Part shown: in pieces, positions 51,181-59,598 of the stretch
How the letters are laid out: each line of letters opens with the position of its first letter
Position numbering within the stretch: position 1 is the stretch's first letter
Assembly (NCBI GenBank): GCA_035906255.1
Contig: JAMIFM010000029.1
Location: 62,001 to 126,000 of the forward strand
DNA from: SB11 sp035906255
GTDB taxonomy: Bacteria; Bacteroidota; Bacteroidia; UBA8524
Length of the DNA: 64,000 bases
Direction of reading: 5' to 3'
Made by a program: the position numbers and the translations under genes
Notes under the pieces: model-generated
What the model was told of the DNA's origin: nothing
Databases searched by the model: none
The model's input: the letters and a program-made list of their open reading frames with translations, nothing else

Positions 51181-52599
51181 TCAGGCTTTTGCCCGTTCCC
51201 TTACCCTTTCAAACGTATCATCTACCAACAACTGCCCGTTTTCAAAAACCGTTACCAATTGGTCTTGCAGGTGTGGTAGTTCTTCTTGGCGCACTGTTTT
51301 GTAGTTGCCTTCAGTTTTCACCAACTTCAACCTACCCGCCTTTGATTTTTTAAAAGATAGGGTAATGTTGCCCTGAGCGTCTAACTCCATAGGGCGTTTT
51401 TGCACATCTGCTGCCTTTCCGCCCACCTCAGCATACGAGCATTTAAACGCAAATTTTTGGGTGTCGCGGTCAACCTTTTGCAACAATGCCCCGCCCATAC
51501 CTAACACAAGGTTTTCAGCACTTATGCCGTGTTGTTTCAAGGCTTCGTATATCTCTTTTATCGAGTCGTAATTAATCCCGTCGCCTTGTATCACGCGCAC
51601 TTGTGGAGGCAGCACTTTATACCCTTTACTGTTTACCGTGTACCCGAATTTGTCCATCAAAATATCAAACACACGGTTAAGCGTAGCCACAGGGTCGCCA
51701 CTATCGGGGCGTATTACTAACGTGCCTTCGCGCGCTAACACCATCTCTTTCAGCTCAGTACCCCAATACTCAGCACAAGCTCTGAAAATATCAAAAGAGT
51801 CGGAAACACAGGCAATAACACCCGTAGGAAAGGTTGTTAGAATGTGTTTAAAGATGTCCAACTCGCCCTCTTCTCCCAACAAGGTACATATAGAGTGCTC
51901 TGTGGCAGGTATCGACATTCCGTACACTTTTTGGGTATTGTAATACCGTTGGGCAAACACACTACCCATTAGCGTATCACTTCCCATAAAATTTAACAAA
52001 TGGGCAGCACCGCCCAATCCGGCACTTTCTACCGAACTCACCCCGCGAAAACCAAAATCATTCAGCACAAAGTCAATCCCTGCTTTGGCTTCATCGTTGG
52101 CAGTTTCAGCATAATAGTGTTCTATCACCTTGCGTATTTGGTGTGATAAAGAGGCTACCGTGCAGGGATACCATACCTGCACCAGCAGGGTTTCTAAAAA
52201 GTTGGGTAGCCAAAAACACTCAGGGTCGGTGTTTTCAATTGTCATCATCACATTGCTCACAGGCACATTTGTACCTTCGGGCACGGCCTTTATGCGCACA
52301 GGCAAACGGCCGTTGTGTTGTTTAACAATGTAATCAAACTTGCTGCGGTCAAACACATCATTACGGCCAAAAACGCTTTGCAATACTTTTTCGGCAGCAT
52401 CAATTTTTTCAGTGGTAATTACTTCCCCCTCAAGGTATTGTTTGATAAAATATTGCAGGCCGAAGAACACCGTTTGGGGAAATAATCCGCCCCTGCTTTC
52501 AAAATAAGAATAAACCTTTTGTGTGCCGGGATAATATAGTTTGTGGTGCGAGTATTTATAGGCATCAGCCAGTAGTACTAAATTTTCTTGTGTTGTCAT
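51181..52599 (-). CDS. nadV: Nicotinamide phosphoribosyltransferase
   Basis: 472 aa. The NAMPT features are 'DAYKYSHHKLYYPGTQKVYSYFESRGG' at the start, 'FGFRGVSSVESAGLGGAAHL' near 175, and the PRPP-site 'VIQGDGINYDSI' and 'GGALLQKVDRDTQKFAFKCS' later. It makes NMN from nicotinamide and PRPP. NMN would be adenylylated by the NadM-Nudix protein of the preceding gene. The 87 bases between the two hold a dispersed repeat. Confidence 0.93.
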   Translation of the reverse strand: MTTQENLVLLADAYKYSHHKLYYPGTQKVYSYFESRGGLFPQTVFFGLQYFIKQYLEGEVITTEKIDAAEKVLQSVFGRNDVFDRSKFDYIVKQHNGRLPVRIKAVPEGTNVPVSNVMMTIENTDPECFWLPNFLETLLVQVWYPCTVASLSHQIRKVIEHYYAETANDEAKAGIDFVLNDFGFRGVSSVESAGLGGAAHLLNFMGSDTLMGSVFAQRYYNTQKVYGMSIPATEHSICTLLGEEGELDIFKHILTTFPTGVIACVSDSFDIFRACAEYWGTELKEMVLAREGTLVIRPDSGDPVATLNRVFDILMDKFGYTVNSKGYKVLPPQVRVIQGDGINYDSIKEIYEALKQHGISAENLVLGMGGALLQKVDRDTQKFAFKCSYAEVGGKAADVQKRPMELDAQGNITLSFKKSKAGRLKLVKTEGNYKTVRQEELPHLQDQLVTVFENGQLLVDDTFERVRERAKA

Positions 52600-52624
52600 A
52601 ATGTTGTTTCTTAACTTTTTTAAT

Positions 52625-52686
52625 CGTTGGGTGAACTCCCCTCCTTGTGGGGTTTGTGAGTTGAAAAGGAGGGGTTGGGGGAGGTG
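52625..52686. repeat. Dispersed repeat inside the NAD salvage operon
   Basis: 'ctcccctccttgtgggg' near 52637 and 'aaggaggggttgggggagg' near 52666 form partial inverted repeats of the same family as those at 55.5-56.1 kb. It lies between nadM and nadV and could form a hairpin in the transcript. Confidence 0.6.
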
Positions 52687-53583
52687 TCAAACCGCCAAAT
52701 TGTGCAAGAGCATAGTTACCAAAACGGTGTGTTCGGCGGTTATTTCCTTGCGGGTTATCATTGCTTGCAAGTCTTTAACCGCAAACCATTGCACGGCTTC
52801 AATATCATCGGCTGCTTGCGGTTGGCCATACACGTGATTGGTTTTATATAGCAGGGTAATGATTTTGTCTTCCTCACTGCGGTACCGCCAATCGTCAATT
52901 TTAGCTGAACCTACATATTCCATTGTCCCTGTTTCAATGCTTCCGCATTCTTCCACCAACTCACGGCGGGCTGATGCCTCATACGTGTCGTCGGTAGGGT
53001 CGGTAAATCCACCGGGGAAACGCCATTGAGTTGCCCCGTGCTTGCGGCCAAGCAATACTTTGCTTTTATCGGCTGAAAGTACTGCAATATCAACCGTAGT
53101 GTAGGTTTTGGGAAAGGTGTTTTGCAACGCATAATTAACACCCAATCTAAAATCAACAGAGCCTAGTACTTTGTCGGCTTCTTCTTGGCGGATGGTTGTA
53201 GATGAATATTGGCCGGCTGGAGGCAATTCTTTTACTTCCAGCTTACCGGTATAGTAAGGAATAAAGCTGTCGCGGCTGCCGTACAACACAAAATTCTCGT
53301 GGGGGAAGGCAGAAAGCAGCAAACTATCAAGGTTTTTGCTCCATACTTCATCTGATGGGTGGTCGGATAGGGGCAGCACCACCATATCAGGCAAATACTG
53401 ACGAAGCATCTTCTCTCGGGTATAAAAATCGAACGGGTTGCGTTTGCTACCTTTAATGGCGGTTATGCCCACTACTGAAACTATTTTGTTGTGCGACGAA
53501 CGAATATCATCAATCAACGTTCGGTGCCCTTGGTGCAGGTAGGGCGTTTGAAAACGGGCTACTATTACTCCTGTTGTTTTCAT
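52687..53583 (-). CDS. nadM: NMN adenylyltransferase-Nudix fusion
   Basis: 298 aa. N-terminal nucleotidyltransferase (1-170) has HQGH at 17-20 and a late 'YSSTTIRQ' motif. The C-terminal Nudix domain (about 180-298) has 'WRFPGGFTDPTDDTYEASARREL' then VEECG; the box is recognisable but has one extra residue and Asp for a Glu. Such fusions make NAD from NMN and clear ADP-ribose-like products. It precedes nadV in the same direction. A palindrome covers its promoter. Confidence 0.92.
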   Translation of the reverse strand: MKTTGVIVARFQTPYLHQGHRTLIDDIRSSHNKIVSVVGITAIKGSKRNPFDFYTREKMLRQYLPDMVVLPLSDHPSDEVWSKNLDSLLLSAFPHENFVLYGSRDSFIPYYTGKLEVKELPPAGQYSSTTIRQEEADKVLGSVDFRLGVNYALQNTFPKTYTTVDIAVLSADKSKVLLGRKHGATQWRFPGGFTDPTDDTYEASARRELVEECGSIETGTMEYVGSAKIDDWRYRSEEDKIITLLYKTNHVYGQPQAADDIEAVQWFAVKDLQAMITRKEITAEHTVLVTMLLHNLAV

Positions 53584-53643
53584 TTTGTGTAATTAATACA
53601 CAAATGTAAGACCAAATACCCTCATCTACAAGATATTTGTGTA
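53584..53643. promoter_or_regulatory. Putative operator and promoter of the NAD salvage operon
   Basis: TTTGTGTA n5 TACACAAA is a 21-base inverted repeat at 53584-53604, next to the ATG. A third TTTGTGTA half-site is at 53636-53643. On the - strand TACATTTG (53608-53601) is a -7 box overlapping the palindrome, so a bound repressor would block the promoter. NrtR-type regulators of NAD genes use palindromes, but the regulator here is unknown. Confidence 0.6.
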
Positions 53644-53696
53644 AAAACAACAGCAATTAAGAGCTATAGACTAATAAATCTCTATAAAATAATCAC

Positions 53697-54500
53697 TTAC
53701 TGCAACCATACTGCCATCTCGTTTTGCACTTTTTGGGCTTCTTCGCGGGCTTTTTCGGCAAAATCTTCTCCGCCTGAGACATATATCACCGCACGCGACG
53801 AGTTGACCAATAGCCCCACATCGCCGTTTATGCCGTGCTGCGATACATCGGCCAAACTACCGCCTTGTGCGCCCACACCGGGTACCAGTAAAAAGTTGTT
53901 GGGAACAATTTGGCGTACGTGCTGTAATTGGGCGGTGCGAGTGGCTCCGACCACAAACATCAGATTTTCAGGGGTGCCCCACGTTTGGGCGGTTTCCATT
54001 ACGTGTTGGTATAAGGGCTTTTCAGCCGACTGTAAATGCTGGAAATCATTACTCCCCTCGTTAGAAGTCAGTCCCAACAGAATTGTCCATTTATCTTTAA
54101 ACTCCAAAAACGGTTTCACACTGTCGTGTCCCATGTAAGGAGCTACCGTTACTGAGTCGAAATTCATCGTGTCGAAAAAAGTACGGGCATACATAGCACT
54201 GGTGTTGCCAATATCGCCGCGTTTAGCATCGGCAATGGTAAAAATCCCTTCAGGTATCAGTTTCAGGGTTTCTTCCATTATTTCCCAGCCTTTAGGCCCC
54301 ATCCATTCGTAAAATGCGGTGTTAATCTTATAGGCTACAGTATATTGGGCAGTAGCTTCTATAATTTGGCGGTTAAACTCAAGCACGGGGTTTGCGTGAC
54401 TGTGCAGGTGAGCGGGGATTTTTTTCAAATCCGTATCAAGCCCTACACACAGGTAGCTTTTTTTGGTTTTTATCTGCGAAACTAATTCTTGTTTTTTCAC
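53697..54500 (-). CDS. pyrF: Orotidine 5'-phosphate decarboxylase, type 2
   Basis: 267 aa from a GTG at 54500. The reading to 54566 would put the start upstream of a -7-like AACCTTTG on the - strand at 54542-54535. 'SYLCVGLDTDLKKIP' (start), 'FTIADAKRGDIGNTSAMYA' (catalytic Asp/Lys), 'VTVAPYMGHDSVKPF' and 'VPGVGAQGGSLADV' match the type 2 PyrF family, which makes UMP. It is 93 bases from the NAD salvage operon on the same strand but has the palindrome between. Confidence 0.93.
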   Translation of the reverse strand: MKKQELVSQIKTKKSYLCVGLDTDLKKIPAHLHSHANPVLEFNRQIIEATAQYTVAYKINTAFYEWMGPKGWEIMEETLKLIPEGIFTIADAKRGDIGNTSAMYARTFFDTMNFDSVTVAPYMGHDSVKPFLEFKDKWTILLGLTSNEGSNDFQHLQSAEKPLYQHVMETAQTWGTPENLMFVVGATRTAQLQHVRQIVPNNFLLVPGVGAQGGSLADVSQHGINGDVGLLVNSSRAVIYVSGGEDFAEKAREEAQKVQNEMAVWLQ

Positions 54501-54626
54501 GGTTGATGGTTTCTGCCCGAAGGCATTGATAATGCAAAGGTTGTGTGTGCCGATTAATAATACCAATCTTTTTTTAGGCAGGGTGTGGATAGCGAAGCGA
54601 CGGGCTACTAAAATCGATTTAATTTT

Positions 54627-55358
54627 TTAGTTAGGTACGTAGTCATAATAATAAGAAAAAGGATGTTCGAAAAGGCTGGAGTAAGGAGGCCCTGAAGATT
54701 CATCATACTTATAAAACTTAGCCTTTTTAACGGTAAAAATTTGGTTGGCCCACCAATTACTTTCTATTACAAATTCACTATTGAAGTTTTCTTTGTCTGA
54801 AAAGGTTAAATAATTCCTAATGATTACGGGACTATTTTCGATTGTGAAAGTCCGTTTAATAATTGTCTTAAAAATGGCAGGTTCTCCTGGCCTGATAATG
54901 GAAGTGTCTGCCTCAAATTCATTTCTAAACTGTCCCTCAAAAGTGGGCATTCCCTTAAAAGTTATCGCATATGAAGATTTAGGAGCAATAAAGACAATTC
55001 GTTCAGGGTTATTGAATACGCCTGAATTTATTTTAGTTGGCACACCATATAAATTCACATACGGAGTTTCAGATGTAATAATAGTTGTTTTATTATCCCA
55101 ATAACTGCGCGAGCTCCCATTAACAAACAGAATACATTTCTTTAAATCCATATATATCGGACGGGTTCTATCGTTTAAGACAACAAGTGAAAAACAACCC
55201 CCATTGCTCCAAAAACCATAAGACACATTTACACTATCTGGGACAGGTAGGCTATTATCAGGCGGCACCTTTGTTTCATAAGGAAGTAGAGAAACTATTC
55301 TTATACTTTTACATGATACTAAAGCAAAGACAACAAGAAGGGTAAATGTAAATTTCAT
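54627..55358 (-). CDS. Hypothetical lipoprotein
   Basis: 243 aa. 'ALVSCKS' near residues 12-18 is a lipobox. The rest is beta-rich with many Tyr and Trp residues ('YGFWSNGGCFSL', 'EFVIESNWWANQIF') and a Pro/Ser-rich C-terminus. Codon use is A/T-rich compared with core genes. It is upstream of pyrF on the same strand, 127 bases apart. Not recognised. Confidence 0.62.
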   Translation of the reverse strand: MKFTFTLLVVFALVSCKSIRIVSLLPYETKVPPDNSLPVPDSVNVSYGFWSNGGCFSLVVLNDRTRPIYMDLKKCILFVNGSSRSYWDNKTTIITSETPYVNLYGVPTKINSGVFNNPERIVFIAPKSSYAITFKGMPTFEGQFRNEFEADTSIIRPGEPAIFKTIIKRTFTIENSPVIIRNYLTFSDKENFNSEFVIESNWWANQIFTVKKAKFYKYDESSGPPYSSLFEHPFSYYYDYVPN

Positions 55359-55525
55359 GGCTTAAAGATTAAGGAATCTATCTGTCAAACACATACTCAA
55401 ATTATAATATTTGTATCAGTTAAAAAATAAAATACTATCAAATTAAAGCAAAAGGAAGAGGGTATTAGTAATCAGCCTTTACAAACCTCCCTCTGTCCCT
55501 CCTTACTAAGGAGGGAAGCCACGCA

Positions 55526-55798
55526 CAACCCCTTGAATGATGAGTGAGTTTTAATAACTGCTACTATTGTCGGGCGGGAGAGCTTGTGCGGATGTTCCCC
55601 TCCTTTGCAGGGTATCAATACTGAGCTTGTCGAAGTAGGTGCGTTGGAAAAGGAGGGGTTAGGGGTGGTCGCAAACGATTTTAACTCACCCCTGACTAAT
55701 TGATAATCGTAGAATAGTTCAACGTTTCCCCTCTCTAAATTTAGAGAGGGGCGACTGTCTGAGCGTCGTGCTATGGGTGTTTCGGGGGTGAGCTAAAG
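55526..55798. repeat. Repeat unit A1 of a near-identical tandem pair
   Basis: The first 135 bases differ from 55867-56001 at one position only (55592). The 273-base unit also has the palindrome CCCCTCTCTAAA and its complement (near 55732-55755), plus 'ctcctttgcagggtatcaat' and TGAGCTTGTCGAAGT. No ORF. Confidence 0.82.
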
Positions 55799-55866
55799 AA
55801 TATCTCTCTTTATCCCTCAACCCTTCTACAAGCTCATATTGACAGCGCAAGGAGGAGGCCTCATAA

Positions 55867-56140
55867 CAACCCCTTGAATGATGAGTGAGTTTTAATAACT
55901 GCTACTATTGTCGGGCGGGAGAGCTTGTGCGGCTGTTCCCCTCCTTTGCAGGGTATCAATACTGAGCTTGTCGAAGTAGGTGCGTTGGAAAAGGAGGGGT
56001 TCGGCGCAATTAGAGAAGTAATTTTAACTCACCCCTGACCATTTTATAATCGTGGGATAGCTCAACATTTCCCCTCTCCAAAAAAGAGAGGGGCGACTGT
56101 TTGAGCGTCGGGCTATGGGTGTTTCGGGGGTGAGTTAAAG
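55867..56140. repeat. Repeat unit A2 of a near-identical tandem pair
   Basis: Direct repeat of 55526-55798 at a 341-base offset. The first half is nearly identical; the second half has diverged more and includes CCCCTCTC and its complement around a AAAAAA centre near 56080. Confidence 0.82.
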
Positions 56141-56194
56141 TATAAAGCCACGCACGAGGCCATTTACCCCACCCTGAATAGTTGTTTTGCTGAC

Positions 56195-56290
56195 AACATC
56201 TCAATTTCCCCTTCCCTGTAGGGGAAGGCAATTGTATGAACGTCGGGCTATGTGATAATCGGGAAGGGGTCTTCCGGCAGGCTCAAGGCG
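56195..56290. repeat. 'ccttccctgtaggggaagg' repeat
   Basis: Contains a partial palindrome and 'gaacgtcgggctatgtgata', as near 9960-10010 and 28990. Together with units A1 and A2 the region 55370-56340 is otherwise gene-free. Confidence 0.65.
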
Positions 56291-56347
56291 GGAGCTATGG
56301 ATAGGCTGCCATAATGCCGGATTTCATAACCGACAGGCTTAAATTCA

Positions 56348-56355
56348 TACCTTTG
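56348..56355 (+). promoter_or_regulatory. -7 box TACCTTTG just before an ATG
   Basis: Exact TAnnTTTG ending 4 bases before the ATG at 56360, so the mRNA may be nearly leaderless. Confidence 0.55.
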
Positions 56356-56359
56356 CGTT

Positions 56360-56686
56360 ATGACAATTGAAGAAGCCCAGCAACAGGTTCACCAATGGAT
56401 TACTACCACAGGGGTGCGATATTTTAATGAGCTTACCAATACTGCCATATTAATGGAAGAAGTAGGGGAGTTGGCTCGCATTATGGCGCGTAAGTACGGT
56501 GAGCAAAGTTTTAAGGAAAGTGAAAAGGATAAAGACCTTGCCGATGAAATGGCCGATGTAATGTGGGTGCTGATTTGTCTTGCCAACCAAACAGGGGTGA
56601 ATCTTACCGAAGCATTTGCAAAAAACATGGAAAAGAAAACCCGCCGCGATAGCGAACGCCACAAGAATAATGAGAAGCTGGCTTGA
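56360..56686 (+). CDS. MazG-type nucleotide pyrophosphohydrolase
   Basis: 108 aa. The 'MEEVGELAR' (ExxE) and 'DEMADVMW' (ExxD) motifs bind magnesium in the MazG fold; the Lys-rich C-terminus is typical of short MazG-like proteins. It probably hydrolyses nucleoside triphosphates or dUTP-like damaged nucleotides. It is a single gene between repeat blocks. Confidence 0.85.
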   Translation: MTIEEAQQQVHQWITTTGVRYFNELTNTAILMEEVGELARIMARKYGEQSFKESEKDKDLADEMADVMWVLICLANQTGVNLTEAFAKNMEKKTRRDSERHKNNEKLA

Positions 56687-56727
56687 GTTTGAGAAAGAAT
56701 TAAGCATAACGGATGCGGAAAACTATC

Positions 56728-56840
56728 ATCTGTCATGCTGACGAAAGAAGCATCTTATTACAATTATGTTAGCACATTAATTTAACACCATTGAACGAAG
56801 AAATTTCGCTGCGCTCAATTTGACAATAAGGACTTTTCGT
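56728..56840. repeat. TGTCATGCTGACG repeat
   Basis: Begins TGTCATGCTGACGAAAGAAG and continues with 'tatgttagcac'; same family as 15438 and 45342. It ends near 'tcaatttgacaata'. No ORF. Confidence 0.6.
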
Positions 56841-56885
56841 TTGGTTTCCTGAACTTTCCCCAAGGGTGGTGTAAGGAAATAATCC

Positions 56886-58196
56886 CTACGCTTTCACCAA
56901 CTCAATCACGGTAATTTCGGGTAAAATACCCACCCGGCCGGGGTAACCCAAAAAGCCGTAACCTCTGTTCACATACAAATGTTGGTTTTCTTCAGTATAT
57001 AAGCCCGCCCACTGTTTGTACATCCATTGTACAGGACTGAATTTTATCAGGCTGTTTTCAATGCCAAACTGCATACCGTGTGTATGACCTGAAAGAGTAA
57101 GGTCAATATCCTTGTGTTCAGGGCGTACCCTACTGTCCCAATGCGAGGGGTCGTGCGATAGCAAAATCTTATACGGCGTATCAGGCATGCCTGCACGTGC
57201 TTTGTCAATGTCGCCGTATTTAGGGAAACGAGCCTTGCTGCCCCAGTTCTCTACCCCAATTACCCCCAGTTTTTGCCCTTTGTGGTCAAGTACAACATGT
57301 TCATTACGCAGTAAGTTCCAGCCTAAATCTTTATGGTGGCTGTATAAAAGCTCCATATTTTGAGCCTTTTCCTCTTTGCTTTTCCATGCTGGGGCATAGT
57401 CCCCGTAATCATGGTTACCCAGCGTAGAGTAACTACCCATAGTAGCTTTAATTGGTGAGAAAATGTCTTTATAATCATTCATTTCGTGGGCAAACACATT
57501 CACCATGTCGCCCGTAAAAAAGAACACATCGGGTTTTTCGTCCACAATCATCTTCACCCCTTTATACACAGCATCTTTATCAAAAAACGACCCTGAATGT
57601 ATGTCAGAAACCTGCACAATTTTTAATCCGTCGAAAGCATCGGGTAAATTGGCAGAAGGAAGTTTTATACGGTGTACTTTGTAGTTATAGGCATCTTTCA
57701 TCGCCCCGCGTGAGAAAAAATAAATAGGCGATGCCGCTACCACCAATCCTGATTGGTAGATAAACTTGGCGCGGCTCATGGTTTTGCCTTTAGGGGTATT
57801 ATCCGTGTTTTCAGCTGTAATCTCCACAGGTTTTAATTGCTGCTTTTTGCCCCATATTTTGCGCACAGCCCACTGTATGGTATGCAACAGGTCTTCAATC
57901 ACTACAAACAACAAAAAGCTGGCTTTTGCGCTTATCACGGCAATCATAAAAGTACTTAAAAAAGCACGCAGTTTGCGCATCTCTTCCAGTTGCGGAAACA
58001 TCATTACCGCAATCACTTCAAGCAACACCACTACACTTAGCCCAAAAAATATATATTTAATTATACGAACTTTTTTGGGTGTCATTTTCTTTAGTAACGC
58101 CCGCAAGCCACGCCAACTGTACAAATCGATTATAAGTAGCACTGCCAGCAGGATACCGATTAATTGCAGGCGGAAAAGAAGGATGTTTGTTTGCAT
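56886..58196 (-). CDS. Membrane metallophosphoesterase, YaeI-like
   Basis: 436 aa with four or more N-terminal membrane segments (about 5-165) and a C-terminal calcineurin-like domain: 'VSDIHSG' near 195, 'FTGDM' near 235, 'LGNHD' near 260, 'LLSHDP' near 345 and 'SGHTHG' near 370. The domain is complete, with Asp, His and Asn metal ligands. Such proteins can act on lipid or nucleotide substrates; the substrate is unknown. Confidence 0.83.
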   Translation of the reverse strand: MQTNILLFRLQLIGILLAVLLIIDLYSWRGLRALLKKMTPKKVRIIKYIFFGLSVVVLLEVIAVMMFPQLEEMRKLRAFLSTFMIAVISAKASFLLFVVIEDLLHTIQWAVRKIWGKKQQLKPVEITAENTDNTPKGKTMSRAKFIYQSGLVVAASPIYFFSRGAMKDAYNYKVHRIKLPSANLPDAFDGLKIVQVSDIHSGSFFDKDAVYKGVKMIVDEKPDVFFFTGDMVNVFAHEMNDYKDIFSPIKATMGSYSTLGNHDYGDYAPAWKSKEEKAQNMELLYSHHKDLGWNLLRNEHVVLDHKGQKLGVIGVENWGSKARFPKYGDIDKARAGMPDTPYKILLSHDPSHWDSRVRPEHKDIDLTLSGHTHGMQFGIENSLIKFSPVQWMYKQWAGLYTEENQHLYVNRGYGFLGYPGRVGILPEITVIELVKA

Positions 58197-58280
58197 GTAG
58201 CAGTTATTTACTTTTGCAGGGTTGTGTTTAATGCTGTAGTTTAAAAAAACAACGTTATATAAAAACGGTTAGCCTTTAAT

Positions 58281-59483
58281 ATGAGTACGCACCCATCGCC
58301 AGAAACAAAAACCCTGCCTTTTTCATTTGATGACACCCAAATTGCTTTTAAGCTTAAAAGTGATGCCGAGCTTAAAAAAGCTCATTTATTGTTCAGGTTT
58401 TTTGGTTTTAAATGGCTGATTGCTGCGGGACCTGCATTGGCAGGTGCAGCTTTTGCTCTTAGGTTACCGATAAAACCGCTTATCAAAAATACCATTTTTA
58501 GTCAGTTTTGCGGTGGGGAGAATATCGACGAATGCAAGCACGCCAGCGATCAGTTGTGGAAGCAGCACGTAAGCACCATTTTAGATTATTCGGTAGAAGG
58601 GGCAGAAGAAGAGACTGTTTTTGACCAAACTGCGGCTGAGATTATAAAAACGATTGATAAAGCTGCTGTTTCTGAAAATATATCGTTTAGCGTGTTTAAG
58701 GTTACAGGGATTGCCCGTTTTGCACTGTTGGAAAAAATGAATCTGAACCGTGCCTTAACTCCTGACGAAGTGGCAGAAAAGCAACGTGTTGAGGCTCGGT
58801 TTGATAAGATATGCAGCCATGCTTTTGAAAAAGGGGTACGTTTGCTTGTAGATGCGGAAGAAACATGGATACAGGAAACTATTGACCGTATGGCAATGGA
58901 TGCCATGTGCAAATACAATAAGGAGCGAGCTATTATTTACAATACGGTACAATTATATCGCCACGACCGTGTAGAGTACCTTAAACGGAGCATTGCCAAT
59001 GCAATAGGTCACGATTGCCATGCAGGGTTCAAACTGGTGCGCGGTGCCTATATGGAGAAAGAACGTAAACGTGCCCAAGAAAAAGGGTACCCGTCGCCGA
59101 TACAGCCGGATAAAGAGTCAGCAGACAGGGATTATAATGCGGCTCTTAAAATTTGCATGGAGCATATTGATAACGTGAGCATTTGCGCAGGAACCCACAA
59201 CGAAGAAAGCAGCTATTACCTTGCCCGTTTGATGGAGGCTAATGAGATAGCTCCTAACGACGAGCGTATCTATTTTTCGCAATTATTAGGTATGAGCGAC
59301 CATATTAGCTTCAACCTTTCTAATGCCGGCTATAATGTAGCTAAATATGTTCCCTACGGGCCTGTAAAAGCTGTATTACCTTACCTAACCCGCCGTGCAC
59401 AAGAAAACTCATCAGTAGCAGGCCAAGCAGGCCGAGAACTGACATTGATTGAGCGCGAACTTGAGCGACGGAAGATAAGCTAA
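58281..59483 (+). CDS. Proline dehydrogenase
   Basis: 400 aa. 'VFKVTGIARFALLEKMN', 'VDAEETWIQ', 'YNTVQLYRHDRVEYL', 'KLVRGAYMEKERKRA' (the active-site region) and 'QLLGMSDHISF' match the monofunctional eukaryotic-type PRODH, which oxidises proline to pyrroline-5-carboxylate with FAD. A partner dehydrogenase is not nearby. It is divergent from the phosphoesterase. Confidence 0.92.
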   Translation: MSTHPSPETKTLPFSFDDTQIAFKLKSDAELKKAHLLFRFFGFKWLIAAGPALAGAAFALRLPIKPLIKNTIFSQFCGGENIDECKHASDQLWKQHVSTILDYSVEGAEEETVFDQTAAEIIKTIDKAAVSENISFSVFKVTGIARFALLEKMNLNRALTPDEVAEKQRVEARFDKICSHAFEKGVRLLVDAEETWIQETIDRMAMDAMCKYNKERAIIYNTVQLYRHDRVEYLKRSIANAIGHDCHAGFKLVRGAYMEKERKRAQEKGYPSPIQPDKESADRDYNAALKICMEHIDNVSICAGTHNEESSYYLARLMEANEIAPNDERIYFSQLLGMSDHISFNLSNAGYNVAKYVPYGPVKAVLPYLTRRAQENSSVAGQAGRELTLIERELERRKIS

Positions 59484-59598
59484 GGGGTAATAATTCATAG
59501 ATTATACTATGACCACAACCTCCTAATAGAATAACCTTTACCCCATTTTACGAATAAAACAATAATTGGTTTTTGCCAAACCTGCGTTACTTTGTAGT

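Noticed and set aside
55526..56140. CRISPR array
   Set aside because: Two long direct repeats with one spacer-like gap and internal palindromes; not short repeats with regular spacers, and no cas genes.
56010..56231. 73-aa - strand reading
   Set aside because: Repeat-encoded, no start signals.
59566..59598. Upstream start for the TPR protein
   Set aside because: The added residues overlap the promoter-like TTACTTTG and precede the signal peptide.
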